Source: JANLTX01 sp049840835
Lineage (GTDB): Bacteria > Armatimonadota > Armatimonadia > Armatimonadales > Armatimonadaceae
DNA: 64,000 bases
Direction: 5' to 3'
NCBI GenBank assembly: GCA_049840835.1
Contig: JASGJG010000003.1
Span: 992,001 to 1,056,000, forward strand
A model generated the notes under the pieces. That model was not told where the DNA came from. It did not search any database and saw only the letters and a list, made by a program, of their open reading frames with translations. Of this stretch, positions 25,425 to 34,402 are shown one piece after another; the stretch's first letter is position 1, and each line of letters begins with the position of its first letter. A program made the translations under genes and the position numbers.

Positions 25425-26966
25425 ATGCGCCGCGCGTTTCTCAACGAAGGAAACAAAGAAGAGGGTTCAACGAACTATAAACCCTCGGAATCATCGGAGG
25501 AGCAGCTTCCGGAGCAGGCGGCGACTCAGAAGAAGGTTCCAAAAGCGACAGCACCACATAGTGAGAAAGGCTCTCCCCTGAAAGGTAAGCTACTGAGGGG
25601 AGCGCTTATTACGTTTGGCACCTTAGGAATAGCCAGTCTATTGGTACCGGTTTTAGTAGGTGTACCTCTGGGGGATCTTCTACAGAGCAGCAATCTATCC
25701 TCTGCCTATTCCGGATCAAGCCTGGCTTCATTGCGTATCTCTGGAGCGCTGCAATTGGGGAATCTCCCCGCTGCCACGGAGGCTCTCTTATCACTCCCCA
25801 ACGATAGCGTGGAGTTTGGGGAGCATGTAGAGACCGTGTTCAACCGGCTTCTGGAGGCAAAGGAGTATGAGCGCGCCGCACAGGTCTTGCGTTATACCCG
25901 CACCGAAAAAGATGCGGAAAAATCTGGAGCGCCCCTTCCCACTATCTTTGATTTTCTTTCGGTACAGGCCCCCGTGCGAGGGATGCAATCCAGCTCAAAA
26001 TCCATGGTTCCCAGCGATATAGGGATCCATATGGGAAAGAATCAGAGCCTGGAAAAATCTCTGGAGCAGCTCTCTCAGGAACCGAATCTGAAAGCGTTGC
26101 GTCCGCAGCTGATTTCGCACGTGCTCTACGCGGCGACACCCAGGGAACTTCCGAGCCTGGAGAAGCTGGCTCCAACCCTAAAAGGCTGGGAGCAAGGCAC
26201 GGCTATGATGGTCATCGCCTATAACTATATTAAGGCCGAAGACTGGGAAGCTGCCATGCGCTGGACCAAAGCCATGCCCGCTGAGTATCAGCGATTAGGC
26301 AATGCCTATGTAAGCGGTGAGCTGGCTCGTGTAGACCCGAAGCCGGCTATCGAGCATCTACTGGCCCAGCCACAGGATACGCTTCAGTTTAAAACCGAGC
26401 TTATTTCCGTTTTGCAGGCGATAGCCTATGTCGATCCAAAGCAGATTGAAACACTTCTGCCGCAGCTCAAATCGCCCCAATTGCGGGAACTGACGATAGG
26501 TTTTTTTCTGACGCAAACGACGATGCACTATTCGCCAAACCCTAAGAAGGTTTTCTGGCTGATAGATAAGCAGAAGGATCCGGCGATAAAAGCCTGGACT
26601 CTCGTTCGGTATTTATTATCGTGGGCTCAGTTTATTCCAGGAACGGCGAAGCATGAGTATATTCTGAAAGAGGTAATCCCCCGAATGACCGCGCTCGCCC
26701 GCCAGAATCCGAAGCTTATACCTCTGCATGACCAGCTACTGAGGTATCAAATAAGTCGAAATTCTCCTCCCAAACAGTATGTAGGGCGCTATATCAGCTT
26801 GATGCTGGATCCAACCACGAAAGCTAGCTTGAAGAAAGAGTGGGATAAAGGCAAGATTCCTACCATGACTCCGGAATCAGTAAAGGTCTTAGTTCAAGCA
26901 GGCAATACCGGTTTCGATCTGAAGAACCCGGCGGATGCGGGTAAACTCACAGGCTTGCGAGATTAA
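25425..26966 (+). CDS. Array-2 paralogue 2
   Basis: 513 residues, the longest copy. It starts MRRAFLNEGNKEE, has the HSEKGSPLKGKLLRG basic segment and the helix LITFGTLGIASLLVPVLVG, and repeats the LGNLPAATEALLSL, EYERAAQVLRYTR and DPAIKAWTLVRYLL blocks. The extra length is a polar segment after the RYTR block and a longer C-terminal region. It ends with DAGKLTGLRD. It follows copy 1 after 15 nt. Function unknown. Confidence 0.88.
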   Translation: MRRAFLNEGNKEEGSTNYKPSESSEEQLPEQAATQKKVPKATAPHSEKGSPLKGKLLRGALITFGTLGIASLLVPVLVGVPLGDLLQSSNLSSAYSGSSLASLRISGALQLGNLPAATEALLSLPNDSVEFGEHVETVFNRLLEAKEYERAAQVLRYTRTEKDAEKSGAPLPTIFDFLSVQAPVRGMQSSSKSMVPSDIGIHMGKNQSLEKSLEQLSQEPNLKALRPQLISHVLYAATPRELPSLEKLAPTLKGWEQGTAMMVIAYNYIKAEDWEAAMRWTKAMPAEYQRLGNAYVSGELARVDPKPAIEHLLAQPQDTLQFKTELISVLQAIAYVDPKQIETLLPQLKSPQLRELTIGFFLTQTTMHYSPNPKKVFWLIDKQKDPAIKAWTLVRYLLSWAQFIPGTAKHEYILKEVIPRMTALARQNPKLIPLHDQLLRYQISRNSPPKQYVGRYISLMLDPTTKASLKKEWDKGKIPTMTPESVKVLVQAGNTGFDLKNPADAGKLTGLRD

Positions 26967-26986
26967 ACCAGAAAAAGAGTAATTCT

Positions 26987-28426
26987 ATGCGCCGCATGTT
27001 CCTCAAAGAAGAAGAATTACCGACACGGATGACTCCGGTGCCTCAAGGAGCCACGGAGGTAATAACGGAATCCCATGCGGTGCATAAAGCAGTTCCTCGG
27101 AAGCACAGAGAGAAAGATTCGCCGCTGAAGGGTAAGTTGCTCCAGGCGGGAATCCTCATTTTTGCCAGCCTGGGCATTTTTAGCTTACTTTTGCCAGCAT
27201 TTACGGGAGTTAAACTGACGGACTTAAACCCGGCAGAAACCTACTCCCTGGCGAATTTTTCGTATCTCAGAGGCACAGAGGCATTAGGCAAAGGTGATCT
27301 GGTTACAGCCACCAATGTCTTTCTGACCATGCCGACTAAGGATGCAAAAACAAAAGAGTTCTACGCGGAGCTTTTCCCTAAACTCCTGGAGGCAAAAGAA
27401 TATGAGCGCGTTGCACAGATCATGCGCCATGCGAAGAGGCAGGGGGCTAGCGTTTTCTTTTTTCCCAATTATAAATTCGATCCGCAACCGCTGAGCGTGG
27501 GAGCACTAAGCAGTGACATGAAAGAGTGCTTAGGGGTGGAGAGATCTCTGGAGCTGATTGACCATAGCCCGAATCTGACTGCGATCCGCCCGGCATTGTT
27601 GCCCGCTTTGTTCCAGGGGGCTACTCCTAAAGAGCTGGTTCTACTGGAAAAACTAACCCTCATGCTCCCGGAGGGTGAGCGATTCGGCGCAGTGGTGACC
27701 ATAATCGATGCCCATGCTCAGGCGAAAAACTGGGATGCCGCATGGCGCTGGATAGCGGAAATCCCCGCAGAGCAGCGGCGTGTCTTTACAGAAAACTATG
27801 TACTGAGTCAGATGGCGCAGGCAGAGCCTCAAGAAGCGATTCGCCGATTGCAAACCTGGCACAACACTCCCGAGTTCCTGAGCCGATTCACCACTGTGTT
27901 TACCGGTATCGCCCAGTCCCATCCCAGCGAAGCGCTGCCACTTCTTTCTCAGCTAAGCACTCCCCAGTTGCGAGATCAGGCTATCGGGATTCTGCTGGAG
28001 GCACAGACCAGGGCACAGCCGCCGCTAAAGACCGAGGAGATAGCCGGACTGCTGGACCGGCAAGCCGACCCGGCTATGAAAGCTATCACTCTGGTGAGGT
28101 ATCTTCGGCCGTATAAGGACGCCGAGCACGAGTTCATTCTCAACGTACAGGTTCCTCGGCTCACAGCCCTGGCCCGCCAGTATCCGAAGCTGGTTCCTCT
28201 GTACGATGACTTTCTGCTGGATAGGATGTTGTCAAACTGTCCTCAGGATTTGCACGGACGATACATTGCGCAGCTAATGGACCCGGCCAACAAGAAGTTA
28301 GCGAAAGGCAATATTGTGAATCTTATTTTTCGTCCTCAATCAGCTCGTCTGGGAAAAGCCGCGAAGGCTCGCTTTAGCCTGGTGGAGCCCATAGATGCCG
28401 AAAAATTGACAGGTTTGCGTGACTGA
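26987..28426 (+). CDS. Array-2 paralogue 3
   Basis: 479 residues, MRRMFLKEEE start and LTPVPQG replaced by MTPVPQG. The helix is AGILIFASLGIFSLLLPAFTG. The first helical repeat after the anchor is more divergent than in the other copies (LGKGDLVTATNVFLTM), while LLDRQADPAMKAITLVRYL and PRLTALARQYPKLVPLYDDF are typical. It ends DAEKLTGLRD. It is 20 nt downstream of copy 2. Function unknown. Confidence 0.87.
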   Translation: MRRMFLKEEELPTRMTPVPQGATEVITESHAVHKAVPRKHREKDSPLKGKLLQAGILIFASLGIFSLLLPAFTGVKLTDLNPAETYSLANFSYLRGTEALGKGDLVTATNVFLTMPTKDAKTKEFYAELFPKLLEAKEYERVAQIMRHAKRQGASVFFFPNYKFDPQPLSVGALSSDMKECLGVERSLELIDHSPNLTAIRPALLPALFQGATPKELVLLEKLTLMLPEGERFGAVVTIIDAHAQAKNWDAAWRWIAEIPAEQRRVFTENYVLSQMAQAEPQEAIRRLQTWHNTPEFLSRFTTVFTGIAQSHPSEALPLLSQLSTPQLRDQAIGILLEAQTRAQPPLKTEEIAGLLDRQADPAMKAITLVRYLRPYKDAEHEFILNVQVPRLTALARQYPKLVPLYDDFLLDRMLSNCPQDLHGRYIAQLMDPANKKLAKGNIVNLIFRPQSARLGKAAKARFSLVEPIDAEKLTGLRD

Positions 28427-28457
28427 GCCGGAAACAAGAAGCACTAGGAGTACCATC

Positions 28458-29954
28458 ATGCGCCGTACATTTCTCAAAGAAGAATCACCCACTCGCCTGA
28501 CCCCGGTTCCCCAGGGAACGGCTGAGGTGGCGCCAGAGCGACAGTCCGTGCAGGAGGCGCCGCAAAGAGCGGGAGCCAGAAAAGCTGCTCCCACGCACCG
28601 GGAGAAAGACTCGCCTCTAAAGGGCAGGCTGCTCAAAGGTAGCCTTGTGATCTTCGGTGGCCTCGGCGTACTCAGCCTCCTTATGCCCCTGCTAACCGGC
28701 GTCTCTGTCAACGAGGCTATGCAGAACTCGAGCGTGAAGGCTGCCTACACCGGGTCCTATCTGAACTATACACGTGCCTCTGCCTCACTGAAGCTCGGGA
28801 ACCTCGGCGCTACCACGGATGCGCTCCTTACCCTCCCGAAAGAGAGCGCCGAATCTCGGGAGATTGCGCTCGCGCTTTTCCCCCGATTGTTAGATGCCAG
28901 AGAGTACGGGCGTGCCGCGCAGGTTCTGAGCTATCTGTATGCAGAGAAACCACGCTCCTCGGATACTCTTCCGGTTAGCCTGCAGGCAAGCAATGGCGCC
29001 CCTTCGGCACTCACCGCGGGCGAGCTCGGAACTCGCATGGCTACGGATATCGGGCTGGAGAAGGCCATGACACTGCTGGCTCAGGACTCCAATCTCTCCA
29101 GTATGCGTGAGACACTCCTAGCTCCCATCTTTCTGGGGGCAGCGCAAAAAGAGCTACCTGCTCTGGAAAAACTGGCGCCCACACTGCATCCAAAAGAGCG
29201 TGGCATTGCCGCCGATGTCATTCAGATCACTTATCTCAATGCGAAGAACTGGGAGGGCGCCTGGCATTCTACTGGCCTGTTTGCTCCCGGTTCACAGCAA
29301 CAGCGGGCAAAGCAGCTTGTACTGACAGAGGTAGCGAAAGTGGAGCCCAAAGAAGCCCTGAAGCGCCTGGAAGCACTGCGAAGCAGCTCGGAGTTTGCGC
29401 AGTACCAGCAGGGAGTCTTCGAGGGGCTGGCAGGTTACCATCCCGTAGAGGCACTGCAGTTTATTCAGCAGCTAGACTCGCCCTATCTGCGTGACCAGGC
29501 TATCGGCATCCTACTTGCTCGCCAGACGACGATAGTGGAAATGCTCCCCGCAGACCAGATCCTGGCGCTGCTGGATGCTCAGACAGATCCCACAGTAAAG
29601 GCGCAGACTCTGGTGCAGGTGAACCTGGCTGCCAATCAGGCGAAGAACATAACCCCAGAGGAGTTTTTGCGGAAGGAAATCGCGCCCCGGCTCAACGCGC
29701 TGGCCCGCAAGAACCCGACTCTGGTACCTCTGAATGACCAGTTTATGCTGGAGTGTATTGCCAGGAACTCCATCAAGGAGCTGCAGGCTGGCTATCTCTC
29801 TCAGATGCTAGATCCGGCGACTCAGGCCACGGCAAAGAAAGATCTGGAATCGGGTGAGTTTGCCAAAAAAGTACAGTTCGGGACCCAGAGGGATATCTTA
29901 ACAAAGGCTCGAAACTCGAGATTCAGTTTTTCCAAAAGTCAGAGCGGAAAGTGA
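28458..29954 (+). CDS. Array-2 paralogue 4
   Basis: 498 residues from ATG 28458, chosen because the family N-terminus MRRTFLKEE begins there and an AGGAG stands 8 nt upstream; the frame is open from 28419 but that extension overlaps copy 3. The helix is LVIFGGLGVLSLLMPLLTG, then LGNLGATTDALLTL and LLDAQTDPTVKAQTLVQV. The C-terminus ends SFSKSQSGK and has lost the LTGLRD ending present in copies 1, 2, 3 and (as LTGMRD) 6. Function unknown. Confidence 0.87.
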   Translation: MRRTFLKEESPTRLTPVPQGTAEVAPERQSVQEAPQRAGARKAAPTHREKDSPLKGRLLKGSLVIFGGLGVLSLLMPLLTGVSVNEAMQNSSVKAAYTGSYLNYTRASASLKLGNLGATTDALLTLPKESAESREIALALFPRLLDAREYGRAAQVLSYLYAEKPRSSDTLPVSLQASNGAPSALTAGELGTRMATDIGLEKAMTLLAQDSNLSSMRETLLAPIFLGAAQKELPALEKLAPTLHPKERGIAADVIQITYLNAKNWEGAWHSTGLFAPGSQQQRAKQLVLTEVAKVEPKEALKRLEALRSSSEFAQYQQGVFEGLAGYHPVEALQFIQQLDSPYLRDQAIGILLARQTTIVEMLPADQILALLDAQTDPTVKAQTLVQVNLAANQAKNITPEEFLRKEIAPRLNALARKNPTLVPLNDQFMLECIARNSIKELQAGYLSQMLDPATQATAKKDLESGEFAKKVQFGTQRDILTKARNSRFSFSKSQSGK

Positions 29955-29969
29955 TCTAGGAGCCGAGCT

Positions 29970-31388
29970 ATGCCCCGCACCGTGGTACAGAACGAAGAAA
30001 CGCCTATTCGCCTGACTCCTTTGCCTCAGGGAGCCATGGAATCGGCGGTGGAGCAGATTCCCGTGCAGGCAGCTCCGGCACATCGCGAAAAGGGGACTCC
30101 TCTTAAGAGTAAGCTGCTCAAAGGCGGAATTATCACGTTTGCTGGCCTGGGCATCGCAGGGATTCTGCTGCCCGCGCTGGTGGGCGTTCCTCTGGATACT
30201 CTGCTACAGAGCATCAGCGTGAAGAGCGCCTACTCTAGCACGAACATCAACTATCTGCGGGGCAACGCTGCCCTGAAAATGGGGAATCTAGAGGCTGCTG
30301 GCACCGCTCTGCGGGCGCTTCCTAAGGAAAGCGCGGAAGCCAGAGAGATCTATGGTCCGCTGTTCGAGAAGCTGTTGGCAGAAAAAGAGTATGGCCAGGC
30401 CGCCGTGCTCCTACGCCATTTTGGAACCGAGCAGAAACCCATAGAGGTTGCCTTTCCGGTGGATACCTACAATGTAGCGTCCAGGTCGCTCAATGCAGGA
30501 GGGCTGAGCGGGCACATGATCACGAATCTTGGGCTGCAGAAATCCATGGAGCTGGTGGGGCAGACTCCCAGTCTGATGGCCATTCGCTCAGAGCTACTGC
30601 CTGCCCTGTTTCTGGCCGCCGCACCGAAAGAGCTGTCCACCCTGGAGAAGTTAGTGCCTACACTACAAGGGCAGGAGCGAGATGCACTGCTCGGAGTCCT
30701 TATCTACACTCACTACCAGGCAAAAAACTGGGAGGTTGCTCTGCACGAGACCGAGCTACTCTCCCCAGGGATTAAGGTCAGAGGCGAGTGTTTTGTACTG
30801 AATGGTATGGCGCTGAGTCACCCGCAGGAAGCAGTGCAGCGCATGATGGCGAGTCAGAGCTCACCAGGGTTTCTGAAGCGCTTCGTTACTGTTTTTTCTG
30901 CTCTAGCGAACAACCATAGGAAAGAGGCAACGCAGCTACAATCACAGCTAGACTCCCCTCTGTTGAAGGACCTAGCTACGGGTTTTATGGTTTCCACCAG
31001 CGGAGTCGTACGAGAGCCTGAGGCAGAGAAGAAGGCCATAGAGCAGTTAGACAGCCAAACAAATGCGGCGATTAAAGCCTGGACCCTGGCCCAGATAAAC
31101 GCCGAGCAGGAGTTTACGCAAAAACAGATCCTTCCCCGGTTCGCTGCACTGGTGCATGAGCATCCGGAGCTAGCGGCCAAATACGATTACTTTTTGATTC
31201 GTAAGATGGTGGGGACTGCCTCCAAGGAACTCCAGGGGCAATATCTGGCCCTGATGTTGGACCCGGCAACGAAAGCCGCTGTCAGAAAGGACTGGGAGGC
31301 TGGCAAAATTCTGGCAAAGCTCCTCCCTACGGATCGGGTCTTAGACGACCTGCTGAATTCCCTTGCCCCGCCAGGAGGCGGACAGTAA
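29970..31388 (+). CDS. Array-2 paralogue 5
   Basis: 472 residues, MPRTVVQNEETPIRLTPLPQG start. The helix is GIITFAGLGIAGILLPALVG, nearly the same as in copy 1 (LDTLLQS follows, where copy 1 has LDTLAQS), so copies 1 and 5 are close relatives. The terminal LTGLRD block is replaced by LLNSLAPPGGGQ. Its stop TAA shares one base with the ATG of copy 6 (TAATG), so translation of copy 6 is coupled. Function unknown. Confidence 0.87.
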   Translation: MPRTVVQNEETPIRLTPLPQGAMESAVEQIPVQAAPAHREKGTPLKSKLLKGGIITFAGLGIAGILLPALVGVPLDTLLQSISVKSAYSSTNINYLRGNAALKMGNLEAAGTALRALPKESAEAREIYGPLFEKLLAEKEYGQAAVLLRHFGTEQKPIEVAFPVDTYNVASRSLNAGGLSGHMITNLGLQKSMELVGQTPSLMAIRSELLPALFLAAAPKELSTLEKLVPTLQGQERDALLGVLIYTHYQAKNWEVALHETELLSPGIKVRGECFVLNGMALSHPQEAVQRMMASQSSPGFLKRFVTVFSALANNHRKEATQLQSQLDSPLLKDLATGFMVSTSGVVREPEAEKKAIEQLDSQTNAAIKAWTLAQINAEQEFTQKQILPRFAALVHEHPELAAKYDYFLIRKMVGTASKELQGQYLALMLDPATKAAVRKDWEAGKILAKLLPTDRVLDDLLNSLAPPGGGQ

Positions 31389-32848
31389 TGCCCCACACTT
31401 TCGTACAAAAGGAAGAAACTCCGGCTCGCTACTCTGCTCCGCCCCTTGAGGAAGAGGAGAAAGAGCAGGAGCAAAAAGGGCTGCCTGTCCAAAAGGCGAA
31501 AAGGGGCAAAAAAGGCAGCGGTAGGGCACTGCGCGTTAGTATTATTTTTTTTAGCGCGCTGGGGCTACTTACACTACTAGTGCCCACTCTTACCGGCGTT
31601 CCTTTAAGCAAAATCGATTTCAGTGGCGCCAGTATGAAGGCCAATATAAGTTATCTCGTTGGTTCGGCAGCGCTAAAAACGGGTAATCTCCCTACCGCTA
31701 CAGATGCCTTAATGGGGCTTCCTCCAGATAATTCGCAGTATCAAGTATTTGCTCAGAACTTGTTTTACGAAGTCTTGCGTAACGGGGACTACGAGCGCGC
31801 CGCTCAGGTTTTGCGCCACTTACAATCTGAACCGAGGGAATCAAGTTCTAAGTTGAGTTCACCCTCTCTCTTTGATTTTCTGGTCACCAACGGCTCACTG
31901 GACCCCGGTGAGTTAGGGAGAAGGATGGGAGAGAAGGAGAGCCTGGAGCGATCTATGGAGTTGCTCGCACAATCGCCGAACCTGCGCGCTCTGCGTCCCC
32001 AGATACTGTCTCATATATTCATCACGACGGCTAATCCGCAGGCGCTGGAGAGACTGCTCCCAACACTACAGGCAAACGAGCGCCCCAGAGCAATAGCTGC
32101 TCTTGTCTACAACTACGCTCAGAAAAAAGACTGGTCTTCTGCCTGGCACTGGGTAGACGCCTTGCCACAGGAGCATCAGCGCGTAGGGCGCACCTTCGTG
32201 ATGGGCGAGCTGGCGCAGCATAACCCGCAGGAAGCGATCCGACTCCTCTTAGCTCAGCCGGAAAATACCACCGATTTCCGAGCGCAGCTGGATACAATCC
32301 TTCGGGCCATGGCATTAACGCACATGGAGCAGATAAGGCCATTGATAGGGCGTCTCCATTCCCCTCAGCTGCATGATATGGCGATAGGGGCATTTCTTGC
32401 CCAGATGACAACCATATCGCAGCAGTCCTCTGAATCGGTTCTGGAGCTGCTGGATAAACAGACCGACCCGGCCATTAAAGCCTGGACTCTCGTTCGGCTA
32501 GCGTCGCGAGCGCACCTGGTAAAGACTGGCAACTTGAAAGAATCTTTTGTAGAAGAGCTAGTTCCTCGGTTTACCATGCTGGCTCGCCAGAATCCGGCAC
32601 TGATACCCCTGCACGATGAATTTATTATCGAGCGTATGGGCATCAGTTCCTCCAAAGAGGTTCAGAGGCGCTATCTAACTATGCTTCTAAATCCCGCTAC
32701 CAGGGCTGAACTCACAGCAGACTGGGAATCGGGCCAGTTGAAAGTGAAGTATCCGGCCCGGATTACGCTCCTAAGCAAGGTGCGCGATACGGAATTCAAC
32801 ATCATAGAGCCACAAGATGCCGCCAGGTTAACGGGAATGCGTGACTGA
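31388..32848 (+). CDS. Array-2 paralogue 6
   Basis: 486 residues, MPHTFVQKEETPARYS start, with an acidic Glu-rich stretch then a Lys/Arg-rich stretch before the helix VSIIFFSALGLLTLLVPTLTG. The repeats keep LKTGNLPTATDALMGL, YERAAQVLRHLQ, LLDKQTDPAIKAWTLVRLA and PRFTMLARQNPALIPLHDEF, and the end is DAARLTGMRD. It shares an SPSLFDFL segment with a PTIFDFL of copy 2, suggesting these two share ancestry. Function unknown. Confidence 0.87.
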   Translation: MPHTFVQKEETPARYSAPPLEEEEKEQEQKGLPVQKAKRGKKGSGRALRVSIIFFSALGLLTLLVPTLTGVPLSKIDFSGASMKANISYLVGSAALKTGNLPTATDALMGLPPDNSQYQVFAQNLFYEVLRNGDYERAAQVLRHLQSEPRESSSKLSSPSLFDFLVTNGSLDPGELGRRMGEKESLERSMELLAQSPNLRALRPQILSHIFITTANPQALERLLPTLQANERPRAIAALVYNYAQKKDWSSAWHWVDALPQEHQRVGRTFVMGELAQHNPQEAIRLLLAQPENTTDFRAQLDTILRAMALTHMEQIRPLIGRLHSPQLHDMAIGAFLAQMTTISQQSSESVLELLDKQTDPAIKAWTLVRLASRAHLVKTGNLKESFVEELVPRFTMLARQNPALIPLHDEFIIERMGISSSKEVQRRYLTMLLNPATRAELTADWESGQLKVKYPARITLLSKVRDTEFNIIEPQDAARLTGMRD

Positions 32849-32863
32849 GATGGGAGGGATGGT

Positions 32864-34384
32864 ATGCGCCGCAATGTAGCACAGGAAGAAGAGAGCCTGG
32901 TTCCTTCCTCTGTGTCGCCCGTTACAGAAGAGCAAGAGCCACAGGTGGCAAGCACTCCGGAGACCGCTAAGAAAGCGAAGGGATCTGGGGGTGGCGGCAA
33001 GGTGTTGCGTGGCGGCATCGTTCTCTTCGGCGGTCTGGGGCTCTTCGCATTTCTGGTGCCTACCATTACTGGTGTACCCCTGGGCGAGTGGCTGCAGGGA
33101 GCCAATTTCAAAGCCGCTTATAGTGGAGAGAACCTGAGCTATATGAGTGGCTCAGCGGCGCTGAAGATAGGCAATCTGGCAGGGGCGACCGATACTCTGC
33201 TGAAGCTGCCACCACAGAGCGCCGAGGCCGATGAATTAGCAGTAAATCTCTTTCCCCGGCTGGTGACCGCTGGAGACTACACTCGCGCCGTTATTGTCTG
33301 CAAGCATGTCCTTCCTGAGTCCGTGCTGAAATACACAGCAGCTCCACCATCGCAATCGGCTATGACCCCTGGGATGCTCGGCATAGTTAAGGAGACAAAA
33401 ATCAGCACCACCGTGAACCTGCGTGAGATCAGCAGACAGCTTATCGGAACTCTGGGGCTAGAGCAGGCGCTGGTTCGAGTCGCACAAGATCCGGAAATGA
33501 ACGCGCTACACGATCTTATGATCCCCTCCCTCTTTTCTGTCATTGCCGCGCAGGGGAGTACAGAGCCTGCTCAGCGGGCAGTAGCAAAAGATGTCACCGG
33601 GAAGGCCGCCCCACCCGTAGCTGAGACGATTGCTATGCTGGAGAAGCTGGTGCCCACTCTGAAAGGTCAGAGCCAGATCGAGGCGATAAAAACCATCGTG
33701 CAGATACACAGTAACCTCAATCAACTGGAACCTGCCTGGAAATGGAGCCTGAAACTTCCGGGGGATGATCGGTTTTTACAGCTCCATATCCTTCTACAGG
33801 AGATTATTGATTCCAGCACAAAGGCTGCCAGCACGGACCCACGGCTTGTCCTGCGTTTGCTGCAAGACCTGGGAGCAGGAGAGCAGGCGGATAACGTACG
33901 ATCTCGGGGGATGTGGATAATTGCTAACAGGCTGCCCACAGAGATTCCTCACTTGCTGGCGAGCATCAAAACGCCCCTGCATCATGACATGGCTATCCGA
34001 GGCATAATCCTGGCGCGGCCCGCCAAAACAAAAGAGGGGTTGCCTCTGCTGGACCAGATGGTAACGCCTGCCGCAAAAGCCGCCACGCTCACTCCGTTAG
34101 CGACGTGGGCTGCATTGCCCATTGCAATTCAGGAGCTTGTTCCTCGTTTCACCGCCATAGCTCGTAAGAACCGGGAGCTTATCAAAGCTCACGACGATCT
34201 ACTGCGCTACTTGATTGTAAAGAGCAACGACCATGCGGCCGAGGAGCACCTATTGAACCAGATGTTGGACCCCGCCACAAAGTCTGCGGCCCGAAGCGAG
34301 TGGGCCGCTGGGAAACTGACAGATGCGACCCTTCCCTGGGAAAGAACAACAATAACGATTCGAAAGAAGACTTCCACTCAGTAG
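32864..34384 (+). CDS. Array-2 paralogue 7, longer subtype
   Basis: 506 residues. With copy 8 it forms a subtype: LGEWLQGANFKAAYSGENLSYMSG after the helix, an ICKHVLPES-type segment in place of the usual RAAQVLRYL ending, a longer middle loop, and no LTGLRD ending. The N-terminal tail has a Gly-rich KGSGGGGKVLRGG stretch just before the helix. It is 15 nt downstream of copy 6, with GGGAGGG before the ATG. Function unknown. Confidence 0.87.
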   Translation: MRRNVAQEEESLVPSSVSPVTEEQEPQVASTPETAKKAKGSGGGGKVLRGGIVLFGGLGLFAFLVPTITGVPLGEWLQGANFKAAYSGENLSYMSGSAALKIGNLAGATDTLLKLPPQSAEADELAVNLFPRLVTAGDYTRAVIVCKHVLPESVLKYTAAPPSQSAMTPGMLGIVKETKISTTVNLREISRQLIGTLGLEQALVRVAQDPEMNALHDLMIPSLFSVIAAQGSTEPAQRAVAKDVTGKAAPPVAETIAMLEKLVPTLKGQSQIEAIKTIVQIHSNLNQLEPAWKWSLKLPGDDRFLQLHILLQEIIDSSTKAASTDPRLVLRLLQDLGAGEQADNVRSRGMWIIANRLPTEIPHLLASIKTPLHHDMAIRGIILARPAKTKEGLPLLDQMVTPAAKAATLTPLATWAALPIAIQELVPRFTAIARKNRELIKAHDDLLRYLIVKSNDHAAEEHLLNQMLDPATKSAARSEWAAGKLTDATLPWERTTITIRKKTSTQ

Positions 34385-34402
34385 ATTTGTTAGGAGTGTC
34401 CC